A stretch of DNA of 64,000 nucleotides from Prevotella communis (GTDB taxonomy: Bacteria > Bacteroidota > Bacteroidia > Bacteroidales > Bacteroidaceae), in the NCBI RefSeq assembly GCF_022024115.1, contig NZ_CP091792.1, forward strand, positions 372,001 to 436,000, in the 5' to 3' direction. Positions 8,990 to 18,081 of this stretch are shown piece by piece; within the stretch, counting starts at the first letter, position 1; each line of letters opens with the position of its first letter. A program made the position numbers and the translations under genes. The notes beneath the pieces were generated by a model that saw nothing but the letters and a program-made list of their open reading frames with translations, ran no database searches and was not told the origin of the DNA.

Positions 8990-10267
8990 ATGGAAAAGAA
9001 AATTGGCAATCTCTTCAAGGGCGATAAAGGTATATGGACGGTGTTCCTGTTCCTTTGTCTTATCAGCATCGTCGAGGTGTTCTCTGCCTCGAGTACGCTG
9101 ACCTATAAAACCCATAACTATATGATGCCGTTGATTTATCACACGGCGATGATTCTTGTGGGTGTGGGCGTGGCTATCATCACGCTGAATATCCCATGCA
9201 GATATTTCAAGCTGCTGACGCCTTTGATGCTGGTTCTTACCTATGCCACTCTGTTGTGGGTATTGATAGGTGGTGAGAGTATCAATGGTGCCAACCGCGT
9301 TATCCAATTGCCTGGATTCACGTTCCAACCTTCAGAGATTGCCAAGGGAACGATGGTCTTGACGGCTGCGCAGATTCTCAGTGCGATGCAGCGCGAGGAC
9401 GAGAGTGGTGCAGATCCCACTGCCATGAAGTATGTGCTTTGGTTGGTGGTACCAGCTACGATGTTGATTGGTCTTGAGAACCTGTCAACGGCAGTATTGC
9501 TCTTCAGTGTTATCTTTGTCATGATGTTTATTGCCCGTGTTCCATTGAGACAGATGGGTAAGTTGACGGGTGTACTTGTTTTGCTTGTTGCTATATTCCT
9601 AGGACTGGTGTTCTGGATGGCCAAATTAGATAAGGAAGGCCAGGAACTGGAACAGGCTCAGGCTAACGGACAGACAGAACAGGTGGTAAAGAGTTCGGAG
9701 AAGAAAGACAGATCTGGATGGGAAAAGTTGACCCACCGTTTCTGGACCTGGAAGAACCGTATTGCAGGTAAGGAAGACAAGAATGTTCCTGCCGAGGAGT
9801 ACAAGGTAACCGATAAGAACTTCCAGGTGACTCATGCCAACTTTGCCATTGCGTCATCAGGTATCATCGGTAAAGGACCCGGTAACTCTGTGGAGCGTGA
9901 TTATCTGCCACAGGCTTTCTCCGATTTTATCTATGCGATTATCATTGAAGAGATGGGACTGGTTGGTGCTATAGCCGTGGTGTTCCTATATGTCATCCTC
10001 TTGTTCAGGGCTGCGCGTATAGCCAGTAGATGTGAGAATAACTTCCCTGCTTTTCTTGTGATGGGACTGACGTTGCTGCTGGTGTTCCAGGCAGTCATCA
10101 ATATGTGTGTGGCTGTTGACTTTGGTATCGTCACCGGTCAGCCGTTGCCTCTCGTCTCGAAAGGTGGTACATCGACGATTGTGAACTGTGCCTATATTGG
10201 CGTCATCTTGAGTGTCAGCCGTAGTGCAAAACGTAAAGACCAGTCTGTAAAAACTGCAGAAGTATGA
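8990..10267 (+). CDS. ftsW: peptidoglycan glycosyltransferase FtsW (SEDS family)
   Basis: 425 aa with about ten transmembrane helices. SEDS landmarks are QPSEIAKG in the first half, then GPGNS, EEMGLVGA and the C-terminal GQPLPLVSKGGTS. An extended hydrophilic loop of about 70 residues (about 215-280) with many Gln, Glu and Lys separates the halves. It polymerises lipid II at the septum with FtsI. It ends in an ATGA overlap with murG. Confidence 0.95.
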   Translation: MEKKIGNLFKGDKGIWTVFLFLCLISIVEVFSASSTLTYKTHNYMMPLIYHTAMILVGVGVAIITLNIPCRYFKLLTPLMLVLTYATLLWVLIGGESINGANRVIQLPGFTFQPSEIAKGTMVLTAAQILSAMQREDESGADPTAMKYVLWLVVPATMLIGLENLSTAVLLFSVIFVMMFIARVPLRQMGKLTGVLVLLVAIFLGLVFWMAKLDKEGQELEQAQANGQTEQVVKSSEKKDRSGWEKLTHRFWTWKNRIAGKEDKNVPAEEYKVTDKNFQVTHANFAIASSGIIGKGPGNSVERDYLPQAFSDFIYAIIIEEMGLVGAIAVVFLYVILLFRAARIASRCENNFPAFLVMGLTLLLVFQAVINMCVAVDFGIVTGQPLPLVSKGGTSTIVNCAYIGVILSVSRSAKRKDQSVKTAEV

Positions 10268-11376
10268 AAGAATTAAGAGTAGTAATTAGTGGTGGTGGCA
10301 CAGGAGGTCATATATTCCCTGCCGTGTCTATTGCAAATGCTGTACGCGAGTTGCGTCCAGATGCTAAGATATTGTTTGTTGGTGCCGAGGGTCGTATGGA
10401 GATGCAGCGAGTACCGCAGGCAGGCTATGAGATTGTCGGCCTTCCTATTCGTGGATTCCTCCGTCCGTTGTGGAAACCGGGAAACATCGGCGTGGCTTTG
10501 GATTATCTGAAAAGTAAGCGAATGGCCAAGAAGCTGCTACGTGAATTTAAGCCTCAGGTTGCTGTGGGTGTAGGCGGCTATGCCAGTAGTGCGGCTTTGG
10601 GTGCTGCCAATAGTCTTGGTATTCCTACCTTGTTGCAGGAACAGAATGGATATGCTGGACTTGCTAATAAGAAACTGGCTTCCAAGGCTGCAAAGATCTG
10701 TGTGGCATACGAAGGAATGGAACGTTTCTTCCCCAAGGATAAGATTATGATGACAGGCAATCCTGTTCGCCAGTCATTGCTGGATACGAAAATAACCCGT
10801 GAAGAAGCACTTCAGTCGTTTGGCTTGCAGGCCGACAAGAGAACGGTTCTCCTGGTAGGAGGTAGTCTGGGGGCACGTACAATCAACGAGAGTGTGTTGC
10901 AACACTTGGATGAGATCCGTCATTCTGGTGTTCAGTTTATCTGGCAGACAGGAAAATATTATAGTGCACAGATTGCTGAGAAACTGGAACAGGAGGGCTG
11001 TCCTGAGAACCTTGTGGTGAGCGATTTTATTGCAGACATGGGTGCTGCCTATCGTGCCGCCGACCTGGTTATCAGCAGGGCAGGCGCCAGCAGTATCTCT
11101 GAGTTTTGCCTGATAGGAAAGGCCGTTATACTGGTGCCAAGTCCTAATGTTGCAGAAGATCATCAGACCAAGAATGCAATGGCGTTGGTGAAGAATGGCG
11201 CTGCCTTGTGCGTCAAGGATAATGAGGCTGCCGAGAAGCTGATTCCAATGGCTGTTGACGTGGTGAATGATGCTGCATTATTGGAGTCATTAAGTGAGAA
11301 TGTGCTGAAGATGGGCTATCCCAACTCAGCAAAAGTTATAGCTAAAGAAGTATTAAAACTCGCAGGAGCAGAGTAA
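10264..11376 (+). CDS. murG: UDP-GlcNAc--lipid I N-acetylglucosaminyltransferase MurG
   Basis: 370 aa GT-B glycosyltransferase, peripheral membrane protein. N-terminal GGGTGGHIFPA glycine loop (residues about 9-19), the GVGGYAS loop, and the C-terminal GASSISE nucleotide-sugar block with a QTKNA segment. Converts lipid I to lipid II. Start overlaps the ftsW stop by 4 bp. Confidence 0.96.
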   Translation: MKELRVVISGGGTGGHIFPAVSIANAVRELRPDAKILFVGAEGRMEMQRVPQAGYEIVGLPIRGFLRPLWKPGNIGVALDYLKSKRMAKKLLREFKPQVAVGVGGYASSAALGAANSLGIPTLLQEQNGYAGLANKKLASKAAKICVAYEGMERFFPKDKIMMTGNPVRQSLLDTKITREEALQSFGLQADKRTVLLVGGSLGARTINESVLQHLDEIRHSGVQFIWQTGKYYSAQIAEKLEQEGCPENLVVSDFIADMGAAYRAADLVISRAGASSISEFCLIGKAVILVPSPNVAEDHQTKNAMALVKNGAALCVKDNEAAEKLIPMAVDVVNDAALLESLSENVLKMGYPNSAKVIAKEVLKLAGAE

Positions 11377-11385
11377 AATAAGAAA

Positions 11386-12765
11386 ATGGAAGCAAAGGAT
11401 ATAAAAGCTGTATATTTCGTTGGTGCCGGTGGTATAGGTATGAGTGCACTGGTACGTTATTTCATTCATCGTGGCCTGATTGTAGCAGGTTATGATAAAA
11501 CACCTTCGGATCTGACCCGTCGTCTGGAGAAGGAGGGCGCCTTGATTCATTATGAGGAAAACGTGGATTTGATTCCTCATGCATGTAAGGACAAGGAACA
11601 TTGCCTGGTGGTTTATACCCCTGCTATCCCGGCAGAGCATCAGGAGTTGTGCTATTTCCGCGAGAATGGTTTTGAAATACAGAAACGTGCGCAGGTGCTG
11701 GGTACACTGACCCGTCAGATGAAAGGACTTTGTGTGGCAGGAACTCATGGTAAGACAACAACGTCAAGCATGTGTGCACATATCATGCACCAGAGTCATC
11801 TGGATTGTAATGCTTTCCTGGGTGGTATCACCAAAAACTATGGTACCAATTATATTGTCTCTGATTCGGAATATGTGGTGATAGAAGCCGATGAGTTCGA
11901 CCGTTCTTTCCATTGGCTGTCACCTTGGATGACGGTTATCACATCAACAGATCCTGATCATCTGGATATCTATGGTACAAAGGAGGCTTATCTGGAGAGC
12001 TTCCGTCATTACACAGAGTTGATCCAGCCTGGTGGTGCCCTGATTATTCACCGCGACTTGGAGATGAAGGAGCACTTGCAGGATGGTGTGAAGCGTTATG
12101 ACTATTCTCTTAACGAGGGTGACTTCCATGCTGAGAATATCAAGATAGAGAATGGTGAGATTACGTTCGACTTTATCTCTCCTGTCGAGAATGTGCTGAA
12201 TGTGCAACTGGGTCAGCCTATTCCTATCAATATTGAAAATGGTATTGCTGCGATGGCAATGGCACAACTCAATGGCTGTACGGCAGAGGAGTTGCGTTAT
12301 GGTATGCAGACCTATGGAGGAGTAGACCGCCGTTTTGATTTTAAGATCAAGACCGATAAGCTGGTGTTCCTCTCAGACTACGCTCACCATCCCAAAGAAA
12401 TCTATCAGAGTGCGCGTAGCATTCGTGAACTATATAAAGATCGTCATATCACGGCTATCTTCCAACCCCATCTCTATACACGTACCCGCGATTTCTACCA
12501 GGATTTCGCTGATGCGCTGAGTCAGTTGGATGAAGTGATTCTGACAGAGATCTATCCTGCCCGTGAATTGCCTATAGAAGGCGTTACTTCACAGCTGATC
12601 TACGATCGACTGGCCCCTGGGGTTAAGAAGCAGCTCATCAACAAGGATGACGTGCTGTCCTTCATTAAGAGCCGTTCGTTCGATGTCCTTATCGTACTTG
12701 GTGCTGGTGACCTGGATAACCAGGTTCCACAGATGGCCAAGGTGTTGCAGAGTAATAAAAACTAA
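11386..12765 (+). CDS. murC: UDP-N-acetylmuramate--L-alanine ligase MurC
   Basis: 459 aa. N-terminal Rossmann motif GAGGIGMS, ATP loop GTHGKTTT (Lys about 123), and the Mur-ligase C-terminal domain with YAHHPKEI and QPHLYTRT. First amino-acid addition to UDP-MurNAc. Located 9 bp after murG, in the same transcript. Confidence 0.96.
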   Translation: MEAKDIKAVYFVGAGGIGMSALVRYFIHRGLIVAGYDKTPSDLTRRLEKEGALIHYEENVDLIPHACKDKEHCLVVYTPAIPAEHQELCYFRENGFEIQKRAQVLGTLTRQMKGLCVAGTHGKTTTSSMCAHIMHQSHLDCNAFLGGITKNYGTNYIVSDSEYVVIEADEFDRSFHWLSPWMTVITSTDPDHLDIYGTKEAYLESFRHYTELIQPGGALIIHRDLEMKEHLQDGVKRYDYSLNEGDFHAENIKIENGEITFDFISPVENVLNVQLGQPIPINIENGIAAMAMAQLNGCTAEELRYGMQTYGGVDRRFDFKIKTDKLVFLSDYAHHPKEIYQSARSIRELYKDRHITAIFQPHLYTRTRDFYQDFADALSQLDEVILTEIYPARELPIEGVTSQLIYDRLAPGVKKQLINKDDVLSFIKSRSFDVLIVLGAGDLDNQVPQMAKVLQSNKN

Positions 12766-12789
12766 AATGCTCTTATCGTGGAATAGTTG

Positions 12790-13524
12790 ATGAACTGGAA
12801 GAAAATAGCATTTGGTACCTTGAATATTGTGCTGGGCGTATATCTCGTCCTGGCCATGACGGCGTTTAATAAGCCGGATGCTGGACGTGTGTGCCGGGAT
12901 ATTCGTATCAACATAGAGAAAAGTGTCGTTGAAGGATTCCTCAGTGAGGCCGATATTAAGTTCATGCTCAATCATGATGCTATCAGCCCTATTGGTCAGT
13001 CGATGGAGAAGATAAATCTCCGACAGATAGAGGAGACGCTGCAGTCTAAGGAACTGATAGAAGACGTGCAGTGCTATAAAGGGCAGAATGGCTTGGTATG
13101 TATCGATGTCCGTCAGCGTATTCCTGTGGTCAGGGTTATGAATGACCAAGGAGAGGACTTTTATGTGGATAATCACGGGAAACCAATGCCTAGTACAGAC
13201 TATTCCTGTAATCTGATTATAGCTACAGGCCGCATCAATAAACTATATGCAGAGAAAAGACTGGTGCCAATGGTCAATGTCATTCTTTCCAAACCGTTTT
13301 GGAAAAACCAGGTTGTACAGTTGAATGTATTGGCTGACGGTTCGGTGGAGATTGTTCCTCGTGTAGGTGGACATATTGCCTATATCGGTCAGCCTGACGG
13401 CGTGGAAAAGAAATTAGACCGTCTGCAGAAATTCTATCGTTATGGTCTCATGCAGGCTGGCTGGAATAAATATTCTCGTGTTAGTGTTGAGTTTGATAAT
13501 CAGATAGTGTGTAAAAGAAAATAA
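12790..13524 (+). CDS. ftsQ: cell division protein FtsQ/DivIB
   Basis: 244 aa from ATG 12790 (a TTG codon at 12787 is directly in front and is not preferred). One N-terminal transmembrane helix (residues about 7-24), then a periplasmic POTRA-like and FtsQ domain. Called by topology and by position between murC and ftsA. Scaffold of the divisome with FtsL. Overall sequence is weakly conserved. Confidence 0.88.
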   Translation: MNWKKIAFGTLNIVLGVYLVLAMTAFNKPDAGRVCRDIRINIEKSVVEGFLSEADIKFMLNHDAISPIGQSMEKINLRQIEETLQSKELIEDVQCYKGQNGLVCIDVRQRIPVVRVMNDQGEDFYVDNHGKPMPSTDYSCNLIIATGRINKLYAEKRLVPMVNVILSKPFWKNQVVQLNVLADGSVEIVPRVGGHIAYIGQPDGVEKKLDRLQKFYRYGLMQAGWNKYSRVSVEFDNQIVCKRK

Positions 13525-13537
13525 AAGATAATATATT

Positions 13538-14986
13538 ATGGCTGAAATTAAGGATTTTATCGTTGCAATTGAACTCGGTTCATCCAAGGTGACGGGTATT
13601 GCCGGACAGAAAAAGCCCGATGGCAGCATCAGTGTCCTGGCACTGGTGCGGGAAGATTCGTCCTCATTCATCCGCAAGGGTGTTGTTTACAACATTGACA
13701 AGACTGCTCAGTGTCTGACATCTATCGTCAAGAAACTGGAAACACAGCTGAAGACACGTATCACTCAGGTATTCGTGGGTGTCGGTGGCCAGTCTATTCG
13801 CAGTGTCAAGAACACTATTGTGAAGGATTTCCCTGGTGATTGTATTATCACACAGGAGATGGTGGTGGAACTGATGGATGCAAACTGGGGACTTGATTAT
13901 CCTGACAAGAAGATTCTGGATGTTGCCGAGCAAGAGTATCGTGTTGATACGCAGTTGCAGATGGATCCTGTGGGTATCCGTGCCAATCACCTCGAAGGTA
14001 ATTTCCTGAATATCCTTGAACGTACATCGTTCTTCCAGAACCTGAACAAATGTTTTGAGGCAGCCAATATTAAGGTTGCAGATATGTATCTGGCTCCTCT
14101 GGCATTGGCAAATGTGGTGTTGACAGAGGCTGAGAAGCGTTCTGGATGTGCACTGGTTGATATCGGTGCCGACACGACAACAGTATCTGTATTCTGGAAG
14201 AATGTGCTCCGTCATCTGGTCGTTATTCCTTTGGGCTCCAACAATGTCACGAAGGATATTGCCTCACTTCAGATGGAGGAGAGTGATGCCGAGAAGATGA
14301 AACTGAATTATGGTTCTGCCTATACGGATAATAATGATATCGATCCTGAGATGAAATACTCTATCGATTCTGACCGTCAGATAGAAGCTCGTCGCTTCAT
14401 TGAGATTGTCGAGGCTCGCGTGGAGGAGATTATCGAGAATGTCCGTTATCAGATTCCTGCTGAATACTACGATAAACTGCTGGGTGGCATCATCCTGACT
14501 GGTGGCGGCGCAAACATGAAGAATATTGAGGTTGCTTTCACGAAGTACACTCATGTTGATAAAATCCGTGTTGCAAAGTTTGTTACTGCAACAGTTAATT
14601 CCAGCATCGAGCAGATCAGGTCTCACAACGGTATGTATAACACCGTACTCGGTCTGCTGATAAAGGGTGATATCAACTGCGCAGGCAGGGATATTGATCC
14701 TAATGGAAATCTGTTTGATGAGGAGGAACATGAGGAGCAGGTTGCTCCGGAACGCAGACCGCGTCAGATTCATGAGATTGAGACGGGTACTATCCGTACG
14801 GCTCAGGAAGAAGAACGTGCTGCCGAGGAGGCTCGTCGTAAGAAAGAAGCTGAAGAAGCTGCCGAAGAGGAGATGAGACGTTTGCAGGAAGAAGAGCAAC
14901 GTCGCTTGAAGAAGGAGAACAGCTGGTTCAACAAATTCAAGAAAGGCCTCACTAAGTTCGGCAAGGATATTGTCAGCGAGGAATAA
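13538..14986 (+). CDS. ftsA: cell division protein FtsA
   Basis: 482 aa actin-fold ATPase that tethers FtsZ to the membrane. N-terminal phosphate loop ELGSSKVTG, central DIGADTTTVS, and ILTGGGANMKN near residue 325. The C-terminus has a long Glu/Arg/Lys-rich coiled-coil-like stretch (residues about 405-460) before an amphipathic tail with WFNKFKKGL that should bind the membrane. This linker is longer than in E. coli FtsA (420 aa). Confidence 0.95.
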   Translation: MAEIKDFIVAIELGSSKVTGIAGQKKPDGSISVLALVREDSSSFIRKGVVYNIDKTAQCLTSIVKKLETQLKTRITQVFVGVGGQSIRSVKNTIVKDFPGDCIITQEMVVELMDANWGLDYPDKKILDVAEQEYRVDTQLQMDPVGIRANHLEGNFLNILERTSFFQNLNKCFEAANIKVADMYLAPLALANVVLTEAEKRSGCALVDIGADTTTVSVFWKNVLRHLVVIPLGSNNVTKDIASLQMEESDAEKMKLNYGSAYTDNNDIDPEMKYSIDSDRQIEARRFIEIVEARVEEIIENVRYQIPAEYYDKLLGGIILTGGGANMKNIEVAFTKYTHVDKIRVAKFVTATVNSSIEQIRSHNGMYNTVLGLLIKGDINCAGRDIDPNGNLFDEEEHEEQVAPERRPRQIHEIETGTIRTAQEEERAAEEARRKKEAEEAAEEEMRRLQEEEQRRLKKENSWFNKFKKGLTKFGKDIVSEE

Positions 14987-15018
14987 TTCAATATTCAACC
15001 TTCAAAAAAGTAACTCAT

Positions 15019-16349
15019 ATGGAAGATTTCAATAAAACAAACGATATTCTCGATTTCGGTGTTCCCGAAGAGAAACACAGCATCATTAAGGTCATCGGCG
15101 TTGGTGGCGGTGGTGGTAATGCTGTTAATCATATGTATAAAGAAGGTATCCACGACGTGACCTTCGTAGTGTGCAATACGGATAATCAGGCCCTGAATGA
15201 TTCTCCTGTGCCTGTTAAGCTGCAGTTGGGTGTAGTGAGGGCCTTGGTGCCGGTAACCGTCCTGAAAAGGCACGCGCAGCAGCTGAGGAAAGCATTAATG
15301 ATATCCATAACATGCTGAATGATGGTACCCGTATGGCCTTTATTACCGCAGGTATGGGCGGTGGTACAGGTACTGGTGCGGCTCCTGTCATTGCCCGCGT
15401 GTCAAAGGAGATGGATATCCTTACCGTGGGTATCGTTACCATTCCTTTCCGTTTCGAGGGAAATAAAAAGATTGACCAGGCTCTTGACGGTGTTGAGGAG
15501 ATGTCAAAGCACGTGGATGCCTTGCTTGTTATTAATAATGAGCGTTTGCGCGAGATATATCCTGACCTGTCGTTCCTCGATGCTTTCGGAAAAGCTGATG
15601 ATACGCTGTCGGTGGCAGCAAAGTCTATTGCGGAGATTATCACCCTCCACGGTACGATGAACCTTGACTTCAATGATGTGAAGACCGTACTCCAGGATGG
15701 TGGCGTGGCTATCATGTCTACGGGTTATGGCGAAGGTGAGGATCGTGTGAAGAAGGCTATTGACGATGCCCTTAATTCTCCGTTGCTTAACGATAATGAC
15801 ATCTTCAATTCAAAGAAGATTCTGCTGAATATCTCGTTCTCACACCAGAAGGATTCTAAGGATAATTTCATGATGGAGGAGATGAACTATGTTCATGAGT
15901 TTATGGATCGCTTTGGCAATGACTTCGTATTCAAATGGGGTGTTGCTGTTGATCCTGAACTGGGCAAACGCGTAAAGGTTACCATTCTTGCAACAGGTTT
16001 CGGCATGCAGGATGTGGACGGTATGGAAGAGCGACTGCTTCGTCAGCAGACCAAGGAAGATGCAAACAGACTGGCAGAAGAACAGGAACGTACAGCCAAG
16101 CGTGAAGAACGACGCGGACATTACTATGGTGACAGTGATTCTGCAAGGATTCATAAGCGTCGTCCCAATATCTATATCTTCGGTCCTGAAGATTTAGATA
16201 ATGATGATGTTATCTCTGCAGTGGAACAGACGCCTACTTATAAGCGTACACGTGAAATTCTGGCTAGCATTGGTAATCAGAATGTTGTAGAAGAAATACA
16301 GCGTCCGGAAACGCCAGAGACACAGCAGGGCGTAATCAGTTTTGTTTAA
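15019..16349 (+). pseudogene. ftsZ: cell division GTPase FtsZ, frame-shifted in this sequence
   Basis: Two overlapping frames together encode a complete FtsZ of about 443 aa. Frame 1 (15019-15318) holds GVGGGGGNAVNHM and CNTDNQAL, then leaves the conserved path after KLQLG at about 15231. The conserved continuation SEGLGAGNRPEKAR resumes in another frame from 15234, and the rest runs to 16349 with the GTP-binding GGGTGTGAAP, DFNDVKTVL and the C-terminal region. One base is missing (or two extra) at 15231-15234. FtsZ polymerises into the division ring and is normally essential, so a sequencing or assembly error is the simplest reading. No slippery heptamer lies in the short window where a programmed shift would have to occur. 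Confidence 0.92.
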
Positions 16350-16365
16350 AAAAATCTCTTATTTA

Positions 16366-16398
16366 TTTGGCTAGTCGCTCTGAAAAGTGTATCTTTGC
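16366..16398 (+). promoter_or_regulatory. promoter of the fucose-isomerase-like gene
   Basis: -33 TTTG at 16366-16369 and -7 TATCTTTGC at 16390-16398 with 20 bp between them, a textbook Bacteroidota promoter. It starts a new transcript after the dcw cluster. Confidence 0.8.
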
Positions 16399-16461
16399 AT
16401 CCGAAAGTACCCGAATGAGTGTATAACCTAAAATTATTCATAGAGATAATATCTGTTTAAA

Positions 16462-17958
16462 ATGAAAAATGTACCAGTAGTTAAGGTTGGAATCGTCGCT
16501 GTAAGTCGCGACTGTTTCCCCGAGTCATTGGCTGTTAACCGTCGTAAGGCTGTTATCGCCGAGTATGAAAAAAAGTTTGGAAAGGATGGCATCTATGAGT
16601 GCCCCATCTGTATCGTAGAGAGCGAGATTCACGCTAAGCAGGCTCTTGAGGATGTACAGAAAGCTGGTTGTAATGCCCTCTGTGTATATCTTGGCAACTT
16701 CGGTCCTGAGATTTCTGAGACCATGATTGCTGACTGGTTCCAGGGCCCCACCATGTTCTGCGCTGCTGCTGAGGAGACTCAGAACGACCTGATCGACGGT
16801 CGTGGCGATGCTTACTGCGGAATGCTGAACGCTAGTCAGGCTCTGAGCCTGCGTAAGACCCGTGCTTATATTCCTGAGGAGCCTGTTGGCGACGCAGGTG
16901 AGTGCGCAGAGATGATTCATGAGTTCCTGCCCATCGCACGTGCTATCATCGGTCTGCAGAACCTGAAGATTATCAGCTTCGGTCCTCGTCCAAACAACTT
17001 CCTGGCTTGTAATGCTCCTATCCGTGCCCTCTATGATCTCGACGTTGAGATCGAGGAGAACTCAGAGCTCGACCTGCTCGAGGCTTTCCAGAAGCACCAG
17101 GGTGACCCACGTATCGACGACGTGGTGAAGGATATGGCTGCCGAGTTGGGCACTGGCAATAAGATACCTTCAGTTCTGCCTAAGCTGGCTCAGTATGAGC
17201 TGACTCTCACCGACTGGATCGAGGCTCACAAGGGCTCACGTCAGTTTGTTGCTATGGCTAACAAGTGCTGGCCTGCATTCCAGACCATGTTCGGTTTCGT
17301 ACCTTGCTACGTTAACAGCCGTCTCACAGGTCGTGGTATCCCCGTAGCTTGTGAGGTTGATATCTATGGCGCTCTGTCTGAGTACATTGGTACTTGCATC
17401 ACTGAGGACGCTGTAACCCTGCTCGACATCAACAACTCTGTACCTAAGGATATGTACGAGGAGAGCATCAAGGGTAAGAAGTTTGAGTGCGACACCTATA
17501 CAGAGAAGGAAATCTTCATGGGCTTCCACTGTGGTAATACCGCTTCTTCTAAGGTCTGCAACTGTCAGATGTGCTTCCAGCGCATTATGGCCCGCGCTCT
17601 GCCTGTAGAGGTAACTAACGGTACACTTGAGGGTGACCTGACTCCTGGTAAGGCTACAATCTATCGTTTGCAGTCAACAGCCGATACGAAGCTCCGTGCT
17701 TATATCGCTCAGGGTGAGATTATTCCTGTGGCTACTCGCTCATTCGGTTCTATCGGTATCTTCGGTATCAAGAACATGAGCCGCTTCTACCGTCACGTGC
17801 TCATCGAGAAGCACTACCCACACCACGCAGCTGTGATGTTCGAGCACGCTGGTAAGTACCTGTGGGAGGTTCTGAAGTACATGGGTATCCCCGTTGAGGA
17901 GATTGACTACAACTTCCCCAAGGGTGACTACTATCCCACAGAGAATCCTTTCGCATAA
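16462..17958 (+). CDS. L-fucose/L-arabinose isomerase-family protein
   Basis: 498 aa. Resembles the FucI/AraA isomerase fold: an N-terminal Rossmann-like domain, a central part with GPRPNNF, ACEVDIYGALSEY and LLDINN (candidate metal ligands Glu and Asp), and a C-terminal beta-rich part. The substrate cannot be read from the sequence; a ketose-aldose isomerase is the expected role. Codon choice is strongly biased (GCT, GAG, CGT, AAC, GGT), as in ribosomal-type highly expressed genes and unlike its neighbours. Monocistronic: own promoter upstream and a strong terminator downstream. Confidence 0.8.
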   Translation: MKNVPVVKVGIVAVSRDCFPESLAVNRRKAVIAEYEKKFGKDGIYECPICIVESEIHAKQALEDVQKAGCNALCVYLGNFGPEISETMIADWFQGPTMFCAAAEETQNDLIDGRGDAYCGMLNASQALSLRKTRAYIPEEPVGDAGECAEMIHEFLPIARAIIGLQNLKIISFGPRPNNFLACNAPIRALYDLDVEIEENSELDLLEAFQKHQGDPRIDDVVKDMAAELGTGNKIPSVLPKLAQYELTLTDWIEAHKGSRQFVAMANKCWPAFQTMFGFVPCYVNSRLTGRGIPVACEVDIYGALSEYIGTCITEDAVTLLDINNSVPKDMYEESIKGKKFECDTYTEKEIFMGFHCGNTASSKVCNCQMCFQRIMARALPVEVTNGTLEGDLTPGKATIYRLQSTADTKLRAYIAQGEIIPVATRSFGSIGIFGIKNMSRFYRHVLIEKHYPHHAAVMFEHAGKYLWEVLKYMGIPVEEIDYNFPKGDYYPTENPFA

Positions 17959-17992
17959 GCGATAGAACGGAAGTTCTGTTATAATATTCAAG

Positions 17993-18032
17993 GCAATCTG
18001 TCAAAAAAATCGTTGACAGATTGCTTTTTTTT
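17993..18032 (+). terminator. rho-independent terminator
   Basis: A 12-bp perfect stem (17993-18004 with 18013-18024), 8-nt loop, then a T run from 18025. Ends the fucose-isomerase-like transcript. Confidence 0.9.
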
Positions 18033-18044
18033 ATTTATATGTCG

Positions 18045-18052
18045 TACCTTTG
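18045..18052 (+). promoter_or_regulatory. -7 promoter element of the GH35 gene
   Basis: TACCTTTG, 30 bp before the ATG at 18082 and directly after the upstream terminator. Confidence 0.65.
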
Positions 18053-18081
18053 TAGGCGAAAACTTAAAAACAGGTAAACTG

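Noticed and set aside
15219..15315. Programmed -1 frameshifting in ftsZ
   Set aside because: No slippery heptamer or downstream stimulatory stem was seen in the segment bounded by conserved protein sequence; a base error is simpler.
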